The notes below the pieces were generated by a model. It was not told the origin of the DNA, did no database searches, and worked only from the letters and a program-made list of their open reading frames with translations. A stretch of DNA of 64,000 nucleotides from Verrucomicrobiota bacterium (GTDB lineage Bacteria; Verrucomicrobiota; Verrucomicrobiia; Opitutales; Opitutaceae), in the NCBI GenBank assembly GCA_028293545.1, contig JAQGOP010000018.1, positions 62,001-126,000 on the forward strand. The letters run 5' to 3'. Within the stretch, counting starts at the first letter, position 1, and each line of letters opens with the position of its first letter. Below, in pieces: positions 8,414 to 17,076 of this stretch. The position numbers and the translations under genes were made by a program.

Positions 8414-9222
8414 CCGATTTCCTCCAGGTTTCGGGGAAGACTTTCCTGGTGTTTGGCGTGGCCAATCGAAAGAGCGTCGCCTGGTTCACCGCGAAGTCCC
8501 TGGAAGAGCAGGGTGCCCGGGTCATCTACAGCGTCCGCTCCGAAGCCCGGAAAAAATCCCTCGAGGCCCAATTGGCCGGGAAGCCGGTATTCGTCTGTGA
8601 TGTCGAGCGGGCTGGTGCCGTCGACGGCTTGGCGCGCGAAATCAAGGCGGGCGGACATCCCGAGTTGCATGGGATCGTGCACTCGATCGCATTCGCGAAT
8701 TACAGCGAGGGCTTCAAGGCGTTCCACGAAACCAAGCGCGACGATTTTCTCCAGGCGATGGGCGTGACGACGTTTTCACTCGTCGAGGTGGCGCGCGCTT
8801 TCAAGCCGGTGCTCGCGAAGCACGCGTCGGTGGTGACGATCGGGATTTCGTCGCTGCAGGTGACGCCGGACAACTACGGCTACATGGGCCCGATCAAGGC
8901 CGCGTTGGATTCGTGCGTGAGGTTCCTTGCGAAGTCGTTCAGCGCGGACACGTCGGTGCGGTTCAACTCCGTCGGCTCGGGCCCGCTCAAAACCAGCGCT
9001 TCCGCCGGCATCCCGGGCTACCTGGAAAGTTACCTCTACGCCGAGAAACTCACGTTTCGAAAGCAGAACCTGGCGACGCAGGAAGTCGCCAACGCCGTGT
9101 TGTTCCTGCTGAGCGAGCGGAGCAGCGGCGTGAATGGCACGACGCTCATTGTGGACGCGGGCCTCGGCTCGAATTATTTCGACCAGGAAATCATCCGCCT
9201 CGCGATGAGGCTCGAGAAATAA
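8410..9222 (+). CDS. fabI: Enoyl-ACP reductase, FabI type
   Basis: At 270 aa starting MTDFLQVSGK at 8410, overlapping the dehydratase stop (ATGA), this matches FabI. The cofactor loop GVANRKSVAW sits near the N-terminus. The Tyr-x6-Lys pair lies in NYGYMGPIKAAL, and GTTLIVDAGLG near the C-terminus is typical. FabI reduces trans-2-enoyl-ACP with NAD(P)H, completing an elongation cycle. In E. coli FabI a second tyrosine lies ten residues before the catalytic one; here that position appears to be Ile (ISSLQVTPDNY), which may affect activity or inhibitor binding. It may be the housekeeping FabI or specific to the cluster; no other fabI is in the window. Confidence 0.88.
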   Translation: MTDFLQVSGKTFLVFGVANRKSVAWFTAKSLEEQGARVIYSVRSEARKKSLEAQLAGKPVFVCDVERAGAVDGLAREIKAGGHPELHGIVHSIAFANYSEGFKAFHETKRDDFLQAMGVTTFSLVEVARAFKPVLAKHASVVTIGISSLQVTPDNYGYMGPIKAALDSCVRFLAKSFSADTSVRFNSVGSGPLKTSASAGIPGYLESYLYAEKLTFRKQNLATQEVANAVLFLLSERSSGVNGTTLIVDAGLGSNYFDQEIIRLAMRLEK

Positions 9223-9229
9223 CCCGCGC

Positions 9230-10264
9230 ATGAGGTTCGAAAACGTCTGCATCGAGTCACTCGCCGTCGCGCTTCCGGGCGAGAGTTGGAGCTCGGCGGC
9301 CATCGAGGAAAAGCTTCGCCCGCTTTACGAGCGGCTCAAACTTCCGGCGGGACGCCTGGAATTGATGACGGGGATTCGGGAGCGGAAAATGTGGCCGCCC
9401 GGCACTCGCCCCTCCGACGCCAGCGCAGCCGCGGGCAAGGCGGTGCTCGAGAAATCGAACCTGCACGCCGGACAGGTGGAGCTCTTCATCCACGCCGCCG
9501 TCAGTCGCGACATGCTCGAACCCGCGACGGCGTCGTTCGCGCATCGCAAGATCGGACTGCCGCCGTCCGCGCAGATTTTCGACGTGTCGAATGCCTGCCT
9601 GGGATTCCTCAATGCGCTCACCATCGCGGGCGGCCTGATCGAGTCGGGCCAAATTAAGTGCGCCTTGATCGCCTCCGGCGAAAACGGGCGTCCGTTGGTC
9701 GAACAAACAATCTCAACCCTGCTGGGCCACTCTTTCACGCGAAACGAAATCAAGCCGTACTTCGCCAACCTCACGATCGGATCCGGCGCGGTCGCAGCCG
9801 TGGTTTGCCACCGATCGATGGTCAAAGGCCGGCCGCATCGCCTGCTGGGTGGAGTCGCCCGCGCCGCCACTCGGTTCAGCGATCTCTGCCAGGGCGATAC
9901 CCACGGCGCGGAATCGCTCGCGATGCAGACCGACTCCGAGCAGCTCCTGGTCGCGGGGGTCGGGCTCGCGCAGGAAACTTGGAATGAGTTCAGCGCCGCC
10001 GGGGGCTGGGCGAAGGAATCGTTCGATCGTTTTATTTGTCATCAGGTCGGGAGTACGCATCGGCGAAAACTGTACGAGATGCTCGGCCTCGACCTGGCGA
10101 AGGATTTTTCGACGTTTGAAACGCTGGGAAACACCGGATCCGTCGCGTTGCCGGCCACGCTGGCGGCGGCCATCGACGCGGGCGCCGTGCGCGAAGGCAG
10201 CCGGGTGGGATTGCTCGGCATCGGCAGCGGACTCAACTGCCTGATGCTCGCGCTCGAATGGTAG
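9230..10264 (+). CDS. OleA-like head-to-head condensing thiolase (KAS III superfamily)
   Basis: This 344-aa thiolase-fold enzyme has Cys123 (NACLGF), His271 (CHQVGSTH) and Asn301 (LGNTGSVALP). The SRDMLEPATA segment carries Glu97. In Xanthomonas OleA the key residues are Glu117, Cys143, His285 and Asn315; the Glu-to-Cys distance (26) and His-to-Asn distance (30) are the same here. OleA joins two fatty acyl chains head to head into a beta-keto acid, the first step of long-chain olefin or ketone formation. That, and the overlap with an OleB-like gene, argues for OleA rather than FabH, whose Glu position is not conserved. It starts 7 bp after fabI. Confidence 0.82.
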   Translation: MRFENVCIESLAVALPGESWSSAAIEEKLRPLYERLKLPAGRLELMTGIRERKMWPPGTRPSDASAAAGKAVLEKSNLHAGQVELFIHAAVSRDMLEPATASFAHRKIGLPPSAQIFDVSNACLGFLNALTIAGGLIESGQIKCALIASGENGRPLVEQTISTLLGHSFTRNEIKPYFANLTIGSGAVAAVVCHRSMVKGRPHRLLGGVARAATRFSDLCQGDTHGAESLAMQTDSEQLLVAGVGLAQETWNEFSAAGGWAKESFDRFICHQVGSTHRRKLYEMLGLDLAKDFSTFETLGNTGSVALPATLAAAIDAGAVREGSRVGLLGIGSGLNCLMLALEW

Positions 10265-11151
10265 ACGCACCGCAGCTCCCGGAATGGCTGGCGCGCCAGT
10301 ATCCGTTCATGCCGAAGTCGTTCCTGACGGCGAACGGCGCGCGGATGAGTTTCGTCGACGAAGGCCCGCGCACCGCCGAGGCGGTGCTGATGCTGCACGG
10401 CAATCCGACGTGGTCGTTTTATTTCCGCAACCTCATCCGCGAACTCGCACCCACGCAGCGCTGCATCGCGCCAGACCATGTGGGCATGGGCTTGTCGGAG
10501 AAACCTGCGGACTACGATTACACGCTCGCCACGCGGATCGCGGATCTAGCCGGGCTGGTCGAGACGCTTGGTTTGAAACGCATCCACCTCGTCGTGCACG
10601 ATTGGGGCGGGGCGATCGGTTTTGGATTTGCCGCGCGGCATCCGGAGATGATCGGACGATTGGTGGTGCTGAACACGGCGGCTTTCGCCTCGACGCAAAT
10701 TCCGGCGCGCATCGCGCTCTGCAAGGCGCCGGGCTTCGGCCCGTTTTTGGTGAGGGGATTCAATGGTTTTGCCTGGCCGGCGACCTGGATGGCAATGCAT
10801 CGGCGGCCGCTCACGCCGCCGCAGAAGCGCGCTTATCTTTTCCCGTATCGCTCGTGGGCGAAACGGATCGCGGTCAGTGCCTTCGTACGCGATATCCCGC
10901 TCGATGCGTCGCACGTCAGCTGGAACACGCTCGCGGCGACCGAGGCCGGGCTCGTGGAATTCAAGGACCGCCCGGCCTTGATTGTTTGGGGCGGGAAGGA
11001 TTTTTGTTTCAACGATTCATTCCTCGCGCGCTGGCGGGAGATTTTGCCCGGCGCACGCTGCGTCCGCATCGCCGATGCCGGTCACTACGTGCTCGAGGAC
11101 GCGGACGCGGAGGTGATCCCGCTGATCCGGGATCATTTGGTTCCGCGGTAA
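10258..11151 (+). CDS. OleB-like alpha/beta hydrolase (haloalkane dehalogenase family fold)
   Basis: This 297-aa hydrolase overlaps the oleA-like gene by 7 bp. It has HGNPTWSF (47-54), the nucleophile Asp115 followed by Trp116 in VVHDWGG, and the catalytic His276 in DAGHYVLED. These are haloalkane dehalogenase features, but OleB enzymes share them. OleB decarboxylates beta-lactones to cis-olefins in the Ole pathway, usually with OleC and OleD. Because it directly follows an OleA homologue I call it OleB-like; a dehalogenase is the alternative. No oleC-type AMP ligase or oleD-type reductase follows: the next gene is malQ on the other strand. Confidence 0.78.
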   Translation: MVDAPQLPEWLARQYPFMPKSFLTANGARMSFVDEGPRTAEAVLMLHGNPTWSFYFRNLIRELAPTQRCIAPDHVGMGLSEKPADYDYTLATRIADLAGLVETLGLKRIHLVVHDWGGAIGFGFAARHPEMIGRLVVLNTAAFASTQIPARIALCKAPGFGPFLVRGFNGFAWPATWMAMHRRPLTPPQKRAYLFPYRSWAKRIAVSAFVRDIPLDASHVSWNTLAATEAGLVEFKDRPALIVWGGKDFCFNDSFLARWREILPGARCVRIADAGHYVLEDADAEVIPLIRDHLVPR

Positions 11152-11220
11152 CAGGCGAAGCGTGTTGTCGCCACCGCGCTGAGCGGCTCGGCCATAGCGG
11201 CGGCTGATCCGATCGGACTG

Positions 11221-11387
11221 ATTTGAACAGAAGGCAACGAAGGTAACGAAGAGTTTCAGATTCGCGCCGCCGATCGTGCCCTTGACGGTGTGGGATTGGG
11301 AACCCCTCAAGTCATGGGATCGTTTAGGGCACGAGCGATTCCGCCGATCTGAACCTCTTCGTTACCTTCGTTGCCTTCTGTTCAAAT
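11221..11387. repeat. Family C MITE-like element, copy 1
   Basis: Perfect 31-bp inverted arms lie at 11221-11251 and 11357-11387 (outer sequence ATTTGAACAGAAGGCAACG). The interior is homologous to the copy at 55139-55301 but in reverse orientation; for example TCGTTTAGGGCACGAGCG here matches its reverse complement there. There is no coding capacity. No target duplication is evident, and weak homology seems to extend beyond the arms. Length and structure fit a miniature inverted-repeat element, or a bidirectional terminator between oleB and malQ. A family B remnant fills much of the gap just before it. Confidence 0.8.
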
Positions 11388-11403
11388 CGGCTGGGATTCG
11401 ATC

Positions 11404-11430
11404 CCGGAGCAGGCGGGCCGCCTGCGCTAC
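11404..11430 (-). repeat. Family A palindrome after malQ
   Basis: On the minus strand this copy begins within two bases after the malQ TGA stop (TGA-A-GTAGCGCAGGCGG). It contains the full GCAGGCGGCCCGCCTGC core. Its position suggests a role at 3' ends, such as termination or RNA stabilisation. Confidence 0.8.
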
Positions 11431-11431
11431 T

Positions 11432-12955
11432 TCAGCGGTCGTAGAGGGCCGCCAGTTCTCGCAGGTATTTCACCGTGCCGTCACTGAGCGAGCGCAGCTG
11501 TTCGGGACGGAAGCGCCAGGACCAGTTGCCCTCGGCGACACCGGGGCTGTTGAAACGCGCGACCGATCCGAGGCCGAGCAGATCCGGCAGGGGAACGATC
11601 GTGAGCGCACAGACGGAGGCGTACGCGACGCGAAGGAAGTCCCAGTTGATTTCCTGGCCGTCGACGCGGAGATAGCGGCGGACATGGTCGCGAGTCTTCT
11701 CGTCTGCCTCGGCGTACCAGCCAATCGTCGTGTCGTTGTCGTGCGTGCCAGGATACACCACGCAGTTGGCGCGGTGATGGTGAGGCAGGTAAAAATTATC
11801 CGCGGCCCCGCCAAAAGCGAACTGCAGGACCGCCATCCCGGGAAGCCCGGTGGCTTCGCGCAGCGCAATCACTTCCGGCGTGAGGGTGCCGAGGTCCTCG
11901 GCGATCAATTTCGCGCCGGGTAAAGCGGCGCGGATCGCGCGAAAGAAATCCAATCCGGGCCCGAGGACCCAGTGCCCGGGCCGGGCGGTGGCGGATCCCG
12001 CGGGAATGGACCAATAGGCTTCGAAGCCGCGGAAATGGTCGATGCGCACGACGTCGAAAAGCGCAAAATTCGCGCGGAGCCGGGCGATCCACCAGGCGTA
12101 ACCATCGGCGGCGTGGACGGGCCAGTTATAGAGCGGATTTCCCCAGAGCTGGCCGTCGGCGGAGAAATAATCCGGCGGGCAGCCGGCGACCGCGGTGGGT
12201 CGGGCGGTGCGGGGATTAAGTTGGAAAAGCTGTGGATTCGCCCAGGCATCGGCGCTGTCGAGCGCAGCGAAGATCGGCGCATCGCCGATGATCGCAATAT
12301 CGAGGGCGGCAGCCTTGGCCCGCAGCTGCGTCCATTGCCCGAGGAAAAGGTATTGGATGAATTCGTACGCCTCGATCCGCACGGCCAGTTCGCGCGGGAG
12401 GGCGGATTTGCGGGCGAGCGCCGGGTTGCGCGCGGCCGCCGGCCATTCCCACCAGGGACGATCCTTGAAATTCTCCTTGAGCGCGCAGAAGAGCGCGTAG
12501 TCTGGCAGCCACGCGGCTTGCTGGCGGCGAAACTCCTCGAAGTCGCCATAGGGCAGGATGCGGCGCCCGCCACGGACAAACTCCGCATGCGCGCCGAACA
12601 ACACCGGCCACTTCGCATGGTAAATCCCGCCGAAATCGACGCGGTCCTTGGGCAGGGCCTGTAGCGCTTCGGCGTCAGCGGCGGTGACCAAGCCCTCGTG
12701 AATTAGGGCGGCGACATCGATCAGGTAGGGATTTCCCGCGAACGCGGAAAAGCATTGGTAGGGCGAATCGCCGTAGCCGGTCGGACCGAGCGGGCAGATT
12801 TGCCACGCTTTGAATCCCGCGGCCGCGAGAAACTCAAGAAAGCCCACCGCATTTTCATCGAGGCTCCCGATGCCATAATCGCCCGGCAGGGAGGTCGGGT
12901 GCAGCAGCACACCGGCATGACGCCCGGTCAGCCAACTGGACTGCGGCTCACTCAT
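11432..12955 (-). CDS. malQ: 4-alpha-glucanotransferase (amylomaltase)
   Basis: At 507 aa from the ATG at 12955 (a TTG six bases upstream is possible), it matches GH77 MalQ. The N-terminus has GVLLHPTSLPGDYGIGSLDENA. The catalytic region has VVRIDHFRGFEAYW (nucleophile Asp), LIAEDLGTLTPEV (acid/base Glu) and VYPGTHDNDTTIGWY. The enzyme transfers alpha-1,4-glucan segments in maltodextrin and glycogen metabolism in the cytoplasm. It is the last gene of a minus-strand run after lepB (52 bp gap). That gap is unusually AT-rich (ACATAATATCTATTGTG), so malQ may also have its own promoter. Confidence 0.95.
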   Translation of the reverse strand: MSEPQSSWLTGRHAGVLLHPTSLPGDYGIGSLDENAVGFLEFLAAAGFKAWQICPLGPTGYGDSPYQCFSAFAGNPYLIDVAALIHEGLVTAADAEALQALPKDRVDFGGIYHAKWPVLFGAHAEFVRGGRRILPYGDFEEFRRQQAAWLPDYALFCALKENFKDRPWWEWPAAARNPALARKSALPRELAVRIEAYEFIQYLFLGQWTQLRAKAAALDIAIIGDAPIFAALDSADAWANPQLFQLNPRTARPTAVAGCPPDYFSADGQLWGNPLYNWPVHAADGYAWWIARLRANFALFDVVRIDHFRGFEAYWSIPAGSATARPGHWVLGPGLDFFRAIRAALPGAKLIAEDLGTLTPEVIALREATGLPGMAVLQFAFGGAADNFYLPHHHRANCVVYPGTHDNDTTIGWYAEADEKTRDHVRRYLRVDGQEINWDFLRVAYASVCALTIVPLPDLLGLGSVARFNSPGVAEGNWSWRFRPEQLRSLSDGTVKYLRELAALYDR

Positions 12956-13006
12956 GCACAACGTTACTTAACATAATATCTATTGTGCGTAGAGCCCATG
13001 GAAGCG

Positions 13007-14311
13007 CTACCGGGTCGGGCCCCAGTGCTTGGTCAACGGGAAATAGATGAACAACGGGCGTCCAATCACTTCCTTGGCCGGCACGAATCCCCAATACCGG
13101 CTGTCGGAGCTGAACCCCGAATTGTCGCCCATGGCGAAATACTTGTTGGGGCCGATCACGACCTGGTCGGAATCCCGCAGCAGATATCGAGCTTCGCTGT
13201 TCATAGGAGCGTTGAAGTAGCCGCGATACGGCGGTTCGCGGCGGGCGTTGAGTTCGAAAGCCGTCGAACCGGTGATCGGCTGGCCGTTGCGGTAGATTGC
13301 GGGTTCGTGGACCTGGATGGTGTCGCCGGGAGTGCCGACGAGCCGTTTGACGTAATACTGGTCAATGCCGATCCCCGGGATCTTGCCGGTGCCGAACACA
13401 AAACCCTGCCCCACCTTCGGCCGCATGAAATTGTACGTCACACGGTCCACGAACAGCTGGTCACCGGTCAATTCGTCGAACGAGAGCACGCGCTCGCCCG
13501 CCTTCACGATCTTCCCCGTGCGAAACCAATTCGTCGGCTGGCCGTTGACCGTGCGGGTCACGTAGTCGCGGGCGCGGTATTTTCGTTCGAGGTTGTTCGC
13601 AAACCCATGCGGGTTGGTCGCGCTGGAATTGCCGAAGAACGCCTTGTCGAGCACCCAGTCGAAATCGAAGTCCAGCGGAACGCGGATGAAAACGGGTTTA
13701 TCACCGACCAGCAGCGCGTACTCGCGCAGCTCCGTCGGGAAAATGAGCCAGGTCTTTCCCGGGACGACGCGGTAGTCCACCAGCCCTCGCCCACCGGTGA
13801 TGCCGTTTACCGGGATCAACACCTCGCCATCGTCCGGCGCGTCGACCCGATGCGGCCACGCGCCAAATGTCACGGCCCGCGCCGCCACCGCCACCGCATT
13901 CGGTTCCTCCGCCGGCGCATGATAAACTTCCGACGTCATGCCGTTATACGTCGGCCACATCGAGTTCGTCGGGATCTTGAACGGCTGGACCAAGAACGTG
14001 CGGACGCCGATGATCACGATCGCCGCGACCAGGAGAAATTCGATATTTTCGACGAGCGCGCTTTTCGGGTACATCGCGCCGCCGGTGCGCCGCAGCACTT
14101 CCTCGAGGGATTCGATGCCCAGTTTCAGCTTCGCGCCTTCCGCCTTGGCCTTCAGCTGCTGGCGCAGGCTATCGGTCCGCTGGCGAAGCTCGATCGCCTC
14201 CTTCGTGCTGAGCACGTCGCGCCGGAAGTGCCAGACCTTATCCGCGACCTCCAGCCAGTTGCCCGCGCTCTCGCGCATTTTCGTTTCCTGTGAAGAAAAG
14301 AAGCCGAACAT
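13007..14311 (-). CDS. lepB: Signal peptidase I
   Basis: This 434-aa protein is an inner-membrane serine/lysine peptidase that removes Sec/Tat signal peptides. One membrane span (about 89-103) precedes the catalytic SMWPT with Ser117. The general base is Lys322 in YYVKRLVGTPGD, and the MGDNSGFSSDSRYWGFV box follows. It is longer than E. coli LepB (about 324 aa): an approximately 80-residue charged N-terminal segment comes first, and the region between Ser117 and Lys322 is expanded by inserted sequence. It follows lepA by 9 bp, the same pairing as in E. coli. The start at Met1 is used; Met12 is an alternative. Confidence 0.93.
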   Translation of the reverse strand: MFGFFSSQETKMRESAGNWLEVADKVWHFRRDVLSTKEAIELRQRTDSLRQQLKAKAEGAKLKLGIESLEEVLRRTGGAMYPKSALVENIEFLLVAAIVIIGVRTFLVQPFKIPTNSMWPTYNGMTSEVYHAPAEEPNAVAVAARAVTFGAWPHRVDAPDDGEVLIPVNGITGGRGLVDYRVVPGKTWLIFPTELREYALLVGDKPVFIRVPLDFDFDWVLDKAFFGNSSATNPHGFANNLERKYRARDYVTRTVNGQPTNWFRTGKIVKAGERVLSFDELTGDQLFVDRVTYNFMRPKVGQGFVFGTGKIPGIGIDQYYVKRLVGTPGDTIQVHEPAIYRNGQPITGSTAFELNARREPPYRGYFNAPMNSEARYLLRDSDQVVIGPNKYFAMGDNSGFSSDSRYWGFVPAKEVIGRPLFIYFPLTKHWGPTR

Positions 14312-14320
14312 GGAGGAAGT

Positions 14321-16117
14321 TTAGTTGTTCTGCAGGACCTTGATGAAGGCATCAGGTGGGATGGAAACCTTGCCGATCTGTTTCATCTTCTTTTTGCCCT
14401 CCTTCTGCTTGTCGAGCAGCTTGCGCTTACGGCTGATGTCACCGCCATAACATTTTGCGGTCACGTCCTTGCGCATTTCCCGGACGTTGTCGCGCGCGAT
14501 GATCTTGCCGCCGATGGCAGCCTGGATCGCGACCTTGAACATCTGGGGCGGGATAATCTTCGCGAGCTTCTCACACAGCTGCCGGCCTTTGCTCTCGGCC
14601 TTCTCGCGGTGCACAATGCACGCGAATGCATCGACCGGGTCGCCGTTGATCATGATGTCCATCTTCACGAGGTCCGACGCCAGGTAATCGCCGAGCTCGT
14701 AATCCATCGAGCCATAGCCGTGCGTGATGCTCTTCAACCGGTCGTTGAAATCGACCAGGATTTCATTGAGCGGGAGCACGCAGCGCAGCATCACGCGGTT
14801 CATGTCGAGCGTGTCGGTGTGCTCGCAGACCCCGCGCTTCTCCATGATCAGCGAGAGGATGTCGCCCATCGAATCGTTCGGCAAAATAATCGAGGCGCGG
14901 ATCGTCGGCTCCTGGATCTCGAGGATCGTGCCGGGATCCGGCATGTTCACGGGATTGTCGACGTCGATCTGTTCGCCGCCCTGGGTCACGACGTGATAGA
15001 TCACGCTCGGGTACGTGGAAATGATCTCGACGTCGTGCTCCCGGCGAATGCGCTCCTGGATAATTTCCATGTGCAGCAGGCCGAGGAATCCGCAGCGAAA
15101 GCCGAAGCCGAGCGCCAGTGAACTTTCCGAGGCGTAGACAAATGCCGCGTCGTTGAGCCGCAGGCGGCCGAGGGCCGCCTTCAATTTTTCGTAGTCGTCG
15201 CTCTCCAGCGGATAGAGCCCGCAGAACACGAGCGGACGCACTTCCTTGTACCCGGGCAGCATTTCCGTCGCCGGCCGCGCTGCGATCGTGATGGTGTCGC
15301 CCGTTTTGACGTCCGACGTGTTCTTGATGCTGGAAACAATGTAGCCGACGTCACCGGGCCCGAGCGAAGCGATCTTGGTCATCTTCGGCATAAACACGCC
15401 GACTTCCTTCACCTCGGCCTTCTGCCCATTGCTCATGAGCATCATCGTGTCATTGGCCTTGATCGAGCCCGAGAACACGCGGACGTACGCGATGCAGCCG
15501 CGGTACGAATCGTACAGCGAATCGAACACCAGCGCGCGCAGCTGCGGGTAAGTCGCCCAGCGCGGCGGCGGCACGCGCGCCACGACGGCCTCGAGGATTT
15601 CCTCGATGCCGATGCCCGACTTGCCGCTGGCGAGGATGGCTTCCTCGGCGGGAATCGAAAGGATGTCCTCCAGCTGGCGCGTGCAGAGCTCGAGGTTGGC
15701 GCTCGGGAGGTCGATCTTGTTGATGACCGGGATGACCTTGAGCTTCTGGCCGAATGCGAGGTGCGCGTTCGCGACGGTCTGCGCCTCCACGCCCTGCGCG
15801 GCATCGATCAACAGCACGGCGCCTTCGCAGGCGGCGAGGCTGCGCGAAACTTCATAGGAGAAGTCCACGTGCCCCGGCGTGTCCATCAGGTTGAGCTTGT
15901 AGTCGTGCCCATCCTTCGCGCGGTACGTCATCGTCACCGGGTGCGACTTGATCGTGATGCCGCGCTCCTTCTCCAAATCCATGGAGTCGAGATGCTGGTC
16001 CGTCATCACGCGCTGCGAGATGGTGTTGGTGTGCTCGAGCAACCGGTCCGACAGCGTGGTTTTACCGTGGTCGACGTGCGCGATGATACAGAAATTGCGG
16101 GTATATTTGGCGGGCAT
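14321..16117 (-). CDS. lepA: Elongation factor 4 (LepA)
   Basis: At 598 aa it is the full length of EF4, the ribosome-associated GTPase thought to act on stalled or mistranslocated ribosomes. G1 is HVDHGKTT (14-21), the G2 region is KERGITIK, G3 is DTPGHVDF and G4 is NKIDLP. The LepA-specific C-terminal segment rich in Lys (ISRKRKLLDKQKEGKKKMKQIG) ends the protein. It lies 2 bp after fabD and 9 bp before lepB, so fabD-lepA-lepB is very likely one transcript. Confidence 0.97.
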   Translation of the reverse strand: MPAKYTRNFCIIAHVDHGKTTLSDRLLEHTNTISQRVMTDQHLDSMDLEKERGITIKSHPVTMTYRAKDGHDYKLNLMDTPGHVDFSYEVSRSLAACEGAVLLIDAAQGVEAQTVANAHLAFGQKLKVIPVINKIDLPSANLELCTRQLEDILSIPAEEAILASGKSGIGIEEILEAVVARVPPPRWATYPQLRALVFDSLYDSYRGCIAYVRVFSGSIKANDTMMLMSNGQKAEVKEVGVFMPKMTKIASLGPGDVGYIVSSIKNTSDVKTGDTITIAARPATEMLPGYKEVRPLVFCGLYPLESDDYEKLKAALGRLRLNDAAFVYASESSLALGFGFRCGFLGLLHMEIIQERIRREHDVEIISTYPSVIYHVVTQGGEQIDVDNPVNMPDPGTILEIQEPTIRASIILPNDSMGDILSLIMEKRGVCEHTDTLDMNRVMLRCVLPLNEILVDFNDRLKSITHGYGSMDYELGDYLASDLVKMDIMINGDPVDAFACIVHREKAESKGRQLCEKLAKIIPPQMFKVAIQAAIGGKIIARDNVREMRKDVTAKCYGGDISRKRKLLDKQKEGKKKMKQIGKVSIPPDAFIKVLQNN

Positions 16118-16119
16118 CG

Positions 16120-17031
16120 TCAGGCAGTCACATCCGAGAATTCAGCAAAGCTCTTCACCACCCAGCTCTTTTCCGTCCGTCGCGCCAATCCGGCGAGTAC
16201 GCCTCCCGGCCCCAGTTCCCAGAACTCCGTCGCACCCGCCGCCGCCGCGCTGCGCATGCAGTCTTCCCAGAGTACCGATGACACGACCTGTTTCACCAGT
16301 GCGGCCTTGAGGTCAGCCGGGACCGAAACCTCCTGGCCCGTCGTATTCGTGAACACCGTGAACTTGGGCGGAGCAAACGGGATCGCCTCGAGATAACTGG
16401 CGAACGCGGCGCGCGCCGGTTCCATCAGCCGCGAGTGATACGCACCGGCGACGTTGAGCGGGATGATTTTCTTGATCCCGCGCTCTTTCGCCGCCGCGAC
16501 CGCGGTATCGATTTTGGATTTCTCGCCGGAAACGATGACCTGGCCGGGCGCGTTGAAATTCGCGGCCTCGATGTCGAATTCGCGGCAAAGCTCGTGAACC
16601 TTGGCACGCTCTTCGCCCATCACCGCGGCCATGCCGCCGGTGGTCTGTTCACAGGCCTGCTGCATCAGTCGACCGCGCTCGGCGACGATCTTGAGCCCGG
16701 TCGCAAAATCGAAAACGCCTGCCGCGCAGTCCGCCGTGAGTTCCCCCAGGCTGAGTCCCAGCGCCATCCTGGGTTCGCCCGCCGGGAGTTTCCCTTGTTC
16801 GCGCAGAGCCGCGAGCAACGCGAGCCCATGCACGAACAGCGCCGGCTGGCAGACCTTGGTTTGCGTCAGTTCGGTTTCAGGTCCTTCGAAGCAGATTTTC
16901 GTGAGTTCCCAGCCCAAAACCGTGTTCGCTTCGTCGTACAATGCACGCGCCGCCGCCGATTGCTCGTAAAGCGACCGTCCCATGCCGACTTTTTGGGCTC
17001 CCTGACCGGAAAAAATTAGTGCCAATGCCAT
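16120..17031 (-). CDS. fabD: Malonyl-CoA:ACP transacylase
   Basis: This 303-aa protein starts MALALIFSGQGAQKVGMG at 17031. The nucleophile Ser94 is in GLSLGE and the catalytic His199 in AGAYHSRLM; FSGQGAQ is the family's N-terminal signature. It loads malonyl groups from CoA onto ACP for fatty-acid synthesis in the cytoplasm. It is separated from the ketoacyl synthase/ACP cluster at 1718-11151 and sits in a housekeeping run with lepA and lepB. It could supply malonyl-ACP to both primary fatty-acid synthesis and that cluster. Confidence 0.95.
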   Translation of the reverse strand: MALALIFSGQGAQKVGMGRSLYEQSAAARALYDEANTVLGWELTKICFEGPETELTQTKVCQPALFVHGLALLAALREQGKLPAGEPRMALGLSLGELTADCAAGVFDFATGLKIVAERGRLMQQACEQTTGGMAAVMGEERAKVHELCREFDIEAANFNAPGQVIVSGEKSKIDTAVAAAKERGIKKIIPLNVAGAYHSRLMEPARAAFASYLEAIPFAPPKFTVFTNTTGQEVSVPADLKAALVKQVVSSVLWEDCMRSAAAAGATEFWELGPGGVLAGLARRTEKSWVVKSFAEFSDVTA

Positions 17032-17076
17032 CGTTGAACCGGTTAGAACATCGCCCGGCCCTCTAAAAACCAAGCC

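Noticed and set aside
10258-11151. Haloalkane dehalogenase for the alpha/beta hydrolase
   Set aside because: The motifs HGNPTW, HDWGG and DAGH fit, but its overlap with an OleA homologue makes OleB more likely. Kept as an alternative in the entry.
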